Origin: Bacteroidales bacterium UBA3709
GTDB lineage: Bacteria; Bacteroidota; Bacteroidia; Bacteroidales; UBA932
Length of the DNA stretch: 33,123 nucleotides
Direction of reading: 5' to 3'
NCBI GenBank assembly: GCA_002372015.1
Contig: DFIA01000088.1
Span: 1 to 33,123, forward strand
In this document: piece by piece, positions 1-6,162 of the stretch
How the letters are laid out: every line of letters starts with the position of its first letter
How positions within the stretch are numbered: the first letter of the stretch is position 1
Position numbers and translations under genes: made by a program
The notes under the pieces: model-generated
What the model saw: only the letters and a program-made list of their open reading frames with translations
Database searches by the model: none
Told to the model about the DNA's origin: nothing

Positions 1-1133
1 ATTTGGAATCCACCATTGTCGCCAGTATGGTAAACCTTTTTAGGGAAGCCTGGCTGTTGTTCTATAAACCAGCCATATCCGTAGAATGTATTATCTCTAT
101 TTTGGTAAGAACTAAAGCTGCTTCCAGAAACAACATTGATTCCCGACCAGGCCTGTTCCTTGGCTCTAATAGGTATTATTTTGTTGTCTCTCATGGCTTT
201 AATCCAATTGGCAAATTCGTGCGTTGAGGTGTATATACCTCCATCTGCCTTTGTGGCAAAGAATGTTTCCTCTCCATAGTCGCACTCTACAAATCTACTC
301 TGAAGGTAGTTGTTGCCTTTGTTTTCTTTTTCGGGCATGGCAGATACAGCACCTTCTGGTTTGTCTGAGTCTGTGTTAGAGGTATTACTGCCTTCTCTTA
401 GTATGTACCCATGGGCCATATTAGGTATCTTATACTCTTGTTCGCTGGAAAAATATAAGGTAGATAACATTTTTGCAGGAGTAAAAATCTTTTCAGTCAT
501 ATACTTCTCAAATGTTTGAGAACTTAGTTTTTCTATAAATAGATATAGCAGTTGAAAAGTTGGATTAACATACTGATATGCAGAGCCTGGGGTAAAATTC
601 AAATGTTCCAGGTTCTTTATATATTCTATAGACTGCATATCTGTGCAGGTTAGCATAAAATTCATATCAGTTCTCGGGCGGGTATCCGGAATACCGGAGG
701 AATGAGACATCAGGTGTGCGGGTGTAATGCTTGTAAAAGGTGCTTTTTTCTTAGGTAAATAGGGGGTTACTTGAGGTGAAATATCGTAAATGCTTTTGTG
801 GATATCTAAATTTCCGGCTTCTGCGAGTTTTAAGATAGCTACGGCTGTAAACTGTTTTGAGCAAGAAGCAATGTTAAAAAAGGTATTTCCATCTATTTTG
901 TACCTTCTGGCAATATCTGAGTGTCCGTACCCCTTGTCAAATAAAATACTATCGCCTTTCATAATAAGTACGGCCCCGCCCGGCTCAGCAAATATGGTGT
1001 CGGTAGGGGTGTATCGTTCTGTAAATAAAGAATCTACTTTTTGCATTGCTAAGTCAATAGCACTTGGCTTTTTGTGTGTGCAGGCAGTCATGATTGTTGC
1101 AATTAAAAGCGGCAGCACAATACTGAATTTCAT
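1..1133 (-). CDS. Serine beta-lactamase-like hydrolase lipoprotein (3' end cut by window edge)
   Basis: Reading the minus strand from the ATG at 1133 gives an open frame to the window edge (about 377 residues, C-terminus missing). Residues 1-18 form a lipoprotein signal ending in M-T-A-C18. The class C beta-lactamase / penicillin-binding fold (PF00144) is shown by all three active-site motifs: SCSK at 90-93 (SxxK), YVN at 188-190, and HTG at 369-371 in place of KTG, with the family-typical HLMSHSSGIPD at 140-150. HTG is usual in esterase or D-aminopeptidase-type members, so true beta-lactamase activity is not implied; the substrate is unknown. It is probably a lipid-anchored envelope hydrolase. 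It starts 17 bp after cinA ends, so it is probably the last visible gene of the pyrD-cinA operon. Confidence 0.85.
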   Translation of the reverse strand, partial: MKFSIVLPLLIATIMTACTHKKPSAIDLAMQKVDSLFTERYTPTDTIFAEPGGAVLIMKGDSILFDKGYGHSDIARRYKIDGNTFFNIASCSKQFTAVAILKLAEAGNLDIHKSIYDISPQVTPYLPKKKAPFTSITPAHLMSHSSGIPDTRPRTDMNFMLTCTDMQSIEYIKNLEHLNFTPGSAYQYVNPTFQLLYLFIEKLSSQTFEKYMTEKIFTPAKMLSTLYFSSEQEYKIPNMAHGYILREGSNTSNTDSDKPEGAVSAMPEKENKGNNYLQSRFVECDYGEETFFATKADGGIYTSTHEFANWIKAMRDNKIIPIRAKEQAWSGINVVSGSSFSSYQNRDNTFYGYGWFIEQQPGFPKKVYHTGDNGGFQ

Positions 1134-1150
1134 AACTATTGGGCTATAAA

Positions 1151-2416
1151 TTATATTTTTTCTTCAATTAAACTTCTTCTAAAAAAATCTAAGGCGGCAG
1201 CGGCAAATCGTTCTATGTTAATTTGTCTTGTACTTTTAGAAACCAGCGTATTGCATACACAACCGCGGGGGCCGCATACAGCCATCCATAATGTTCCTAC
1301 AGGCTTATTGTGTGTGCCTCCACCTGGGCCTGCTATTCCCGAAGTAGCTATAGAATAGGTTGTTCCAAACTTTTTTCTTATGCCTTGGGCCATTTGTTCA
1401 ACGCACTGCCGGCTTACTACTCCAAATTGTTTTACTGTATCAGTATCTACACCGAGATGATTTATTTTTATCGAATTATGGTAGCTTACAACTCCTCCAA
1501 GATAATAGTTGCTTGCTCCTGGTACTTCTGTTATTAGGTGTGCCAGATAACCACCGGTGCAGCTTTCGGCGGTACTTATAGTGGCCTTTTTTTCTAATAG
1601 TAACTCTCCGATAACTTTTTGTAGGTTTATCTCTCCCTCTCCATAACAATTATTTCTGAGCAGAGCTTTTAGTTTGGCAGCATATTCTTCCATCACTTTA
1701 TTGCCATCCTTGCCTCCATAAATGCTCAATCTTAGCCTTACTCCAAGGGTAGGGTTTGGCAGGTATGCTAAGTGTATGTTCTTTGGCAGACTGTCTTCAA
1801 ATTGTTCTATTTGCTTGGATAATACCGATTCTGCTATGCCGAATGTGCATATTGTTTTATGGTAGATTTTATCTAACTTATAATGCGATTGAATAGATGC
1901 AATTACTTCTGGCATAGCATGTTCGGTTTCAAAAGGAACTCCTGGCATGGCAAACAGCAGATTGTTTTTTGCAAACAATTCTTTGCCAAACGAAAACTGC
2001 ATTATAGGAGCTGTACCAATTCTGTTGGGAATTACGGTACAGTTTTGTGGAACATCTGCCTGCATTAAATTTATATCCAGCATCTGTATTCCTCTGGAAG
2101 TAAGTATTTGTTTTATTATGGAGAGCTGTTTGCGGCTCCTCTTCATTTTGATACTTCCACTGAGTTCCATTAGCGCAGCTTTGGTAATATCGTCTTTAGT
2201 GGGGCCAAGGCCTCCGGTAGTAATTACTATTTCAGACTTCTTCAGACAAAGTTTGAGAGTAGAAATAATATCTCTTTTTGAATCGGAGCATGTGGCCATA
2301 TAGACCACTTTAATGCCTATTCTGCCTAATTCTTTTGAAATAAAAGAGGAGTTGGTATCTACAATCTGGCCTATGAGAATCTCGTCTCCAATAGTACAAA
2401 TAGATGCTGTTACCAT
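1151..2416 (-). CDS. cinA: CinA-family protein (MoCF-like domain plus nicotinamide-nucleotide amidase domain)
   Basis: A 421-residue protein of normal CinA length. The N-terminal COG1058/MoCF-like domain (about 1-170) carries TTGGLGPTKDD at 67-77, a fold linked in this family to ADP-ribose or NMN-type pyrophosphatase activity. The C-terminal CinA/PncC domain (about 262-420) has STAESCTGG at 281-289 and SGIAGPGGG at 359-367, the signature of nicotinamide mononucleotide deamidase. The expected role is recycling NMN released by NAD-dependent ligase and clearing damaged pyridine nucleotides in the cytoplasm. It starts 13 bp after the pyrD stop and is followed 17 bp later by the serine hydrolase gene, which suggests one transcript. 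Both catalytic domains look intact. Confidence 0.93.
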   Translation of the reverse strand: MVTASICTIGDEILIGQIVDTNSSFISKELGRIGIKVVYMATCSDSKRDIISTLKLCLKKSEIVITTGGLGPTKDDITKAALMELSGSIKMKRSRKQLSIIKQILTSRGIQMLDINLMQADVPQNCTVIPNRIGTAPIMQFSFGKELFAKNNLLFAMPGVPFETEHAMPEVIASIQSHYKLDKIYHKTICTFGIAESVLSKQIEQFEDSLPKNIHLAYLPNPTLGVRLRLSIYGGKDGNKVMEEYAAKLKALLRNNCYGEGEINLQKVIGELLLEKKATISTAESCTGGYLAHLITEVPGASNYYLGGVVSYHNSIKINHLGVDTDTVKQFGVVSRQCVEQMAQGIRKKFGTTYSIATSGIAGPGGGTHNKPVGTLWMAVCGPRGCVCNTLVSKSTRQINIERFAAAALDFFRRSLIEEKI

Positions 2417-2429
2417 ATCTTAACCTATT

Positions 2430-3503
2430 CTATATTAAGTGTTCAGGAGTGCTCAATTGAGCTTGCCTGCCGGCCATTGTTTTGGCAATGTACTTATTGA
2501 TTTTCCTAATGTATTTAGGCCCGTTGTATATGAACCCCGTATAAATCTGTATTAAGGAAGCACCGTTGTCTAATAGCAGTAGGGCTTGTGCCGGAGTCAT
2601 TATACCACCGCTTGCAATTATAGGCAGGTGCCCTTTTGTTTTTTTGGAAATATAGGAAACCAGTTCTAAAGTTCTTTTGAAGAGAGGTGCACCACTCAAA
2701 CCTCCCTGACCGATTTGTGTGATTGTCTTTTGAGCGGAAACAAGCCCTTCTCTTTTTGTAGATGTGTTGGCTGCTATAATTCCGTCTAACCCCGAAATAA
2801 GTACAAGATTTATAATATCGTCTAAGTAATCTTGTTCTACATCTGGCGATATTTTCAGAAGAATAGGCCGGTAGTCATCGTACATTATTCTTATTTCTAA
2901 CAATTTATCTATAACTGTTGTAATGTGCTCCAAGTTTTGGTTCTTTGAGGAGTCTTTAACATTAGGGCAAGAAACATTCAAAACAAAGTAATCTACATAA
3001 TCGTATAGATACTCAAAGCACAGTTCGTAATCTTTGTAGGCATTAGCCATAGAAGTGTCTTTTCCCTTGGTTATGCTACATCCGATAGGGCACTTTTTCT
3101 TATGCTTCTGAATATATGATACCGCATACTTAATACCTTTGTTGTTGATACCCATCCTGTTTATAAGAGCCTTATCTTTAGTCAGTCTAAAGCATCTCGG
3201 TTTTGGATTGCCGCTTTGCGGCTTAGGGGTAAGAGTACCTATTTCTACAAAACCGAATCCAAAATTAGCCATATCGTTGTATGAGTCGCCCGATTTATCA
3301 AAACCGGGAGCAAGGCCTACGGGGTTAGCGAACTTAACTCCAAATACTTCCCGTTCGAGATAAGGACTGCGATATACAAGAAACAGGCGCATCAGATGTG
3401 AGAGCCCGGGTACCTTATTTATATATTTGATAAACTTTAGAGTAAAATCGTGAATCTTTTCGGGTTGCCAGAGAAACAATATGCTTCTTATAAGCTTATA
3501 CAT
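2430..3503 (-). CDS. pyrD: Quinone-dependent dihydroorotate dehydrogenase (class 2)
   Basis: Oxidises dihydroorotate to orotate in pyrimidine synthesis, passing electrons to membrane quinone. The 357-residue length and an N-terminal helical extension (about 1-50) that docks to the membrane mark it as class 2. FMN-barrel motifs are present: NPVGLAPGFDKSGD from 60, TPKPQSGNPKPR from 92, NRMGINNKG from 115, GGLSGAPLF and ASGGI near the C-terminus. The catalytic-base loop reads NVSCPN (176-181): Cys179 stands where E. coli and human class 2 enzymes have Ser, and where class 1 enzymes have Cys. It is the first gene of the apparent operon with cinA. Its upstream region runs into a degraded integrase. 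Confidence 0.95.
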   Translation of the reverse strand: MYKLIRSILFLWQPEKIHDFTLKFIKYINKVPGLSHLMRLFLVYRSPYLEREVFGVKFANPVGLAPGFDKSGDSYNDMANFGFGFVEIGTLTPKPQSGNPKPRCFRLTKDKALINRMGINNKGIKYAVSYIQKHKKKCPIGCSITKGKDTSMANAYKDYELCFEYLYDYVDYFVLNVSCPNVKDSSKNQNLEHITTVIDKLLEIRIMYDDYRPILLKISPDVEQDYLDDIINLVLISGLDGIIAANTSTKREGLVSAQKTITQIGQGGLSGAPLFKRTLELVSYISKKTKGHLPIIASGGIMTPAQALLLLDNGASLIQIYTGFIYNGPKYIRKINKYIAKTMAGRQAQLSTPEHLI

Positions 3504-3523
3504 AATCTACCTTATTATTATAA

Positions 3524-3970
3524 GTGTTTAGGATAAGCAAATTTAATAAATCTTTGTATTTAGATATATACATACAAAGGAAGAGACAGTATGAATATCT
3601 GAAACTATACCTTATACCGGAACGGACGATACACGACAGAAACCTTAATAATCAAACGCTATAAATAGCGCGAGCAACCAAGGCTAAGAGGGTGATAGAG
3701 GTGCAGTCGGGGCGTTATGGTATGCAAGTCCAACGAGGTGGTATTACTTTTGCCGATTATCTTGATCGCTTTATCGCCAAGAAGAAAAACAATGTATCTG
3801 CAGGGACTTATGAAGTGTGGTATTTTTATGTGAAAATACTCAAAGAACAATTCAAGCAAGTTGCGGCCCCTCTTTCTTCTATATCTTCTAAATGCTCTAA
3901 GCCCGTTAGTAAGGTGTATTACAGCTTCCAAGAGTGCCAGAAAACTGTGCCGGAGAAGTGGAGGAAGTAG
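3524..3970 (+). pseudogene. Decayed tyrosine integrase (N-terminal arm-binding and core-binding parts)
   Basis: One plus-strand frame reads as a typical Bacteroidetes tyrosine integrase N-terminus, interrupted by TAA at 3662-3664. Before the stop it contains SLYLDIYIQRKRQYEYL (3551-3601) and KLYLIPERT (3602-3628), which match the arm-binding domain. After the stop come ATKAKRVIEVQSGRYG (from 3674) and TFADYLDRFIAKKK (about 3750-3790), which match the linker and SAM-like core-binding domain. Similarity fades after about 3860, the frame ends at 3968-3970, and there is no catalytic R...HxxR...Y domain. A GTG-initiated fragment from 3692 could be expressed but would not recombine DNA. It is most likely a truncated remnant of an integrated element; the neighbouring HicBA pair is its probable passenger. 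Confidence 0.8.
3538..3545 (-). promoter_or_regulatory. Candidate -7 box for pyrD
   Basis: Minus-strand TAAATTTG fits the Bacteroidetes -7 consensus TAnnTTTG and lies 35 bp before the pyrD ATG. No good TTTG -33 box is found at 19-21 bp. An 8-bp inverted repeat (CTTTGTAT at 3552-3559, ATACAAAG at 3572-3579) lies just upstream and could be an operator. The box lies inside the decayed integrase frame. Confidence 0.4.
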
Positions 3971-4015
3971 GAGAAAAAGTAATTTTGGAATGGTGTTTGT
4001 TTATAACAAAATGAC

Positions 4016-4023
4016 TATATTTG
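4016..4023 (+). promoter_or_regulatory. -7 box for hicBA
   Basis: TATATTTG is a full match to TAnnTTTG, 33 bp upstream of the hicB ATG. A TTTG at 3996-3999 is 16 bp upstream, shorter than the usual 19-21, so the -33 element is uncertain. HicB antitoxins commonly repress their own promoter, so this is also where a HicB operator would be expected. Confidence 0.5.
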
Positions 4024-4056
4024 TGTGCGAAAAGTCAAACACAACAACTAATAACT

Positions 4057-4425
4057 ATGTTAGGCAATAATTACATAAGTATCACTGCCAAGGGGATAGA
4101 GGCTTCTCTTGAGGTGTATTTCTGTAAGAGTGATGGTTGTGAGATAGCGTATTCTCCAGCCTTAGACGTTCTGGGGTATGGCAAGACAGTTAAAGAGGCT
4201 ATGGCATCGTTTGAGGTGGTCGTTGCTGATTTCTTTACAAGTTGCATGAAGAGAGGAACGCTTGATGAGTATCTTACGGGCAAGAAATGGACTCGCAAAC
4301 CAAAGCAAGCTGTTTTTGTTTCTCCGCAAATATCCTCACTTGTGAGCAATAACAGATTCCAGCGTGTTCTTGATTCGCCAAGACTCTCCAAAAGAACTAT
4401 CAAGCAATCTTTATCATATTGCTAA
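4057..4425 (+). CDS. hicB: HicB-family antitoxin
   Basis: A 122-residue protein starting at ATG 4057; a longer frame from TTG 4021 is unlikely because it would overlap the -7 box. The partial RNase H-like fold of HicB is recognisable in EIAYSPALDVLGYGKTVKEA followed by an amphipathic helix with MASFEVVVADFF. The C-terminal part (about 85-122) is basic and serine-rich and may bind DNA. HicB binds and masks the HicA ribonuclease and often represses the operon. Its stop overlaps the hicA start by one base (TAATG), indicating translational coupling. The order is antitoxin first, then toxin, as in many Bacteroidetes hicBA loci, whereas E. coli has hicA first. Confidence 0.8.
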   Translation: MLGNNYISITAKGIEASLEVYFCKSDGCEIAYSPALDVLGYGKTVKEAMASFEVVVADFFTSCMKRGTLDEYLTGKKWTRKPKQAVFVSPQISSLVSNNRFQRVLDSPRLSKRTIKQSLSYC

Positions 4426-4661
4426 TGGGCAAATACAGCAACATAACCATCAAGCGTTATAAGAGGATTCTTAAACATTTTGGATTGTCTAAGGTTCGTT
4501 CCCACAAGGGGCATGAGATGTGGTGGAAGGAGGGTTTATTAAAGAATGTTGTATTCCAGACACATATAGACCCGATACCAGAGTTTGTTATTTGCAACAA
4601 CATAGATACGATGAGGGTTTCTAAGCAAGAATTTGATGAGGCGTTAAGAATTTTTAAGTAA
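4425..4661 (+). CDS. hicA: HicA-family toxin (mRNA interferase)
   Basis: A 78-residue basic protein of the HicA/YcfA dsRBD-like family. Starting at ATG 4425 it reads KRYKRILKHFGLSKVRSHKG, then HEMWWKEG, and has a C-terminal IPEFVICNNIDTMRVSKQEF. The conserved catalytic histidine is probably His30 (KGHEMW, aligning with the GSHhxW motif); His27 is an alternative. HicA toxins cut mRNA, and HicB neutralises them. Start choice: the ATG overlapping the hicB stop is preferred over TTG 4419, which would lie inside hicB. The gene appears intact, and a hairpin terminator follows 25 bp downstream. Confidence 0.8.
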   Translation: MGKYSNITIKRYKRILKHFGLSKVRSHKGHEMWWKEGLLKNVVFQTHIDPIPEFVICNNIDTMRVSKQEFDEALRIFK

Positions 4662-4686
4662 AATATCATTTATTTATCTGGTATAA

Positions 4687-4711
4687 AGCACTTTCCATTT
4701 CGGGAGGTGCT
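4687..4711 (+). terminator. Rho-independent-like terminator after hicA
   Basis: AGCACTTTCC pairs with GGGAGGTGCT (10 pairs, two of them G-T) around a 5-base loop ATTTC, then ATTTTGATATTT follows. Placed 25 bp after the hicA stop, it would close the hicBA transcript. Confidence 0.6.
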
Positions 4712-4862
4712 ATTTTGATATTTAATTCCATGGCCCTTGCAGAAGTAAGAATTTTGTTCTGTCTAACTGTTACTCAATTACTTGAATAGTATGGTAGTGC
4801 CTATGCAAACTAAATTATCTAAGGTAGCGATCAAGATGCTGAAACAGTACCTGTGTAATATC
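4712..4862. other. Gap between hicA terminator and XRE gene; only short unrecognised frames
   Basis: This gap has no recognisable gene. A plus-strand frame from ATG 4804 (32 residues, beginning MQTKLSKVAIKMLKQYL) and a minus-strand frame of about 34 residues crossing the hicA terminator (ending ESALYQINK) are too short to assign. They may be debris of the same element as the integrase remnant. Confidence 0.4.
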
Positions 4863-5627
4863 CTAATTATGTGCTTCAAAAGATTCAAAAGTTCCGTCTG
4901 AGTATAGAATAATTATTTTTTTTATCTGTGGGGAGGCTTTGTAGTTTGTTTTTTTAGGGGTAGGGGGCGTCTGTTCTTCAAATTTTGATTTCTCAGAGGC
5001 TTCAGAAGGCTTTTCTTCTGCTTTTACTTCCTTAGATTCAATATGTTGAAGCATTTCTGCGCGTTTAGCCAATTCTCCTTGTTCCAGTGTAGGAAAAGGA
5101 TGGAAGGTTTCAGGAGTCTCGTCTATAGGAAAATCTTCTTCAGATTCGTTGGCTGTATCTGCATTGTTGAAAAGGCTGTATTGGTCATCCATAATTTCTG
5201 ATTCAGGCTTGAACTCTGTTTTGAGTTCTGTATCTGACTTTGAGTTTGGCTTTAAGTTTAGCTCTGAGTTTAGCTCTGAGTTTGATTCTGAGGCTTGTGT
5301 TATAGTTGTGTCATTATTACGCATACTATCTTCATATAGTGCGGGCTTTGTAGATGCGTCTATCTGACCTATTGATGTTTTGTTATAATGACGCAATCCC
5401 TGAAGATTTAATTCCGGATTTTTGTATGGTTGTCCCTCTCCATTAAGTAACCACTCAGTATTCAAATTCGGCAATTTTGTCATAATCGCCAATATGAAAT
5501 CGTAGCTTGGTTTATTTCTTCCGCCCATAAGATTTGAAAGGGTGGAACGCTGAATATTCAGTAGGGCGGCCAATTGTGCCGCTGTTAATTTCTCGAGGTT
5601 AAGAATAGTTTGTAAACGCTCTTTCAT
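4863..5627 (-). CDS. XRE-type helix-turn-helix protein with acidic linker
   Basis: A 254-residue protein. Residues about 1-66 form a Cro/C1-type HTH (LTAAQLAALLNIQRSTLSNL then GGRNKPSYDFILAI) followed by the common LNTEWLLNGEGQPYK. Residues about 95-230 are low-complexity, acidic and rich in Ser/Glu/Asn/Lys, with short repeats (SELNSELN, encoded by a tandem 12-bp unit near 5263-5286), and are predicted to be disordered. The last 20 residues, KKIIILYSDGTFESFEAHN, form an ordered-looking tail that I recall from other Bacteroides XRE proteins. It is probably a transcription regulator with unknown targets; its own promoter carries two TAACTTTG copies. It is divergent from queA. Confidence 0.75.
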   Translation of the reverse strand: MKERLQTILNLEKLTAAQLAALLNIQRSTLSNLMGGRNKPSYDFILAIMTKLPNLNTEWLLNGEGQPYKNPELNLQGLRHYNKTSIGQIDASTKPALYEDSMRNNDTTITQASESNSELNSELNLKPNSKSDTELKTEFKPESEIMDDQYSLFNNADTANESEEDFPIDETPETFHPFPTLEQGELAKRAEMLQHIESKEVKAEEKPSEASEKSKFEEQTPPTPKKTNYKASPQIKKIIILYSDGTFESFEAHN

Positions 5628-5648
5628 AATTGAAAACTATAACAAAAA

Positions 5649-5679
5649 CAAAGTTAGTTAAATTTTGTATAAGTTCAAA
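5649..5679 (-). promoter_or_regulatory. Promoter of the XRE gene
   Basis: Minus strand: TTTG (5679-5676), a 19-bp spacer, then TAACTTTG (5656-5649), an exact match to the Bacteroidetes -33/-7 pattern, 22 bp before the ATG. The -33 TTTG is itself part of a second TAACTTTG (5683-5676), so two -7-like boxes lie 27 bp apart. Confidence 0.7.
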
Positions 5680-5683
5680 GTTA

Positions 5684-6096
5684 AAATGTAAATTATTCAT
5701 TAGTTCACAAGATAAACCAAATTGCGTAGTATAATAAAATAGCCCTTATATAGCCCTATAACAGCGGTACGCAAAATAAGGCTATATTAAAGATGCAATT
5801 TAAGTAGTATAGTATAATTGGTTTATTATTAGCAATGTAAGTGTAATATATTTTCTATAAATATATAAATATGCGCACTTTGAGCCTAAAAAACCTTATT
5901 TTTACTTAAAGTTCTTTTTTGATGGCTATGTGTAAAATATTGATAAAAAGGATATTATTATAACGTGCGTTTTGGCATTATAAAAACTTATACACTGCAC
6001 ACAATATGCCGATTGATACTACGCAATGACGGTAATTTGTGTTTTGTTTTGTGAATTAAATGTGTTCACAAAATTAAAAATCGCTAAAGTTGAAAA
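5684..6096. other. AT-rich intergenic region between XRE gene and queA, no gene seen
   Basis: No coding frame with recognisable content. It holds several small repeats: ATAGCCCT twice near 5739-5757, a hairpin ATATAGCC (5748-5755) / GGCTATAT (5780-5787), and a perfect 12-bp inverted pair listed separately. Long A/T runs around 5830-5950 fit a bent, promoter-rich spacer. Confidence 0.5.
5721..6027. repeat. 12-bp inverted repeat pair
   Basis: ATTGCGTAGTAT (5721-5732) and its perfect reverse complement ATACTACGCAAT (6016-6027) bracket 283 bp of AT-rich DNA between the divergent XRE and queA genes. The match does not extend beyond 12 bp on either side. They could be paired operators or ends of a short non-autonomous element; no target duplication was found. 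Confidence 0.5.
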
Positions 6097-6137
6097 ATGC
6101 GAAATTTAAGAGATTTTTTACTTAGTGAGTATTTATG

Positions 6138-6145
6138 TATCTTTG
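6138..6145 (+). promoter_or_regulatory. -7 box of queA
   Basis: TATCTTTG fits TAnnTTTG and lies 17 bp before ATG 6163. A T-run (6114-6119) sits where the -33 TTTG is expected. Because this box lies inside the longer frame from ATG 6097, it supports ATG 6163 as the true start. Confidence 0.55.
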
Positions 6146-6162
6146 TACAAAATTTGACGAAA

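Noticed and set aside
790..1149. Plus-strand frame of 119 codons at the left end
   Set aside because: It is antisense to the serine-hydrolase gene, whose signal peptide and all active-site motifs are on the minus strand.
3659..3931. Minus-strand frame of 90 codons across the integrase remnant
   Set aside because: It has no family likeness, while the opposite strand reads clearly as integrase on both sides of a stop.
4021..4056. TTG start for a longer hicB
   Set aside because: It would begin within the -7 box; the ATG at 4057 matches the domain start.
4712..4862. Two very short frames after hicA (32 and about 34 codons)
   Set aside because: Too short and unlike any family I know; kept only as possible debris in the gap entry.
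5221..5290. Possible repeat array or CRISPR-like pattern
   Set aside because: The repeated AGCTCTGAGTTT unit is in frame inside the XRE coding sequence and encodes the SELNSELN low-complexity stretch; there are no spacers.
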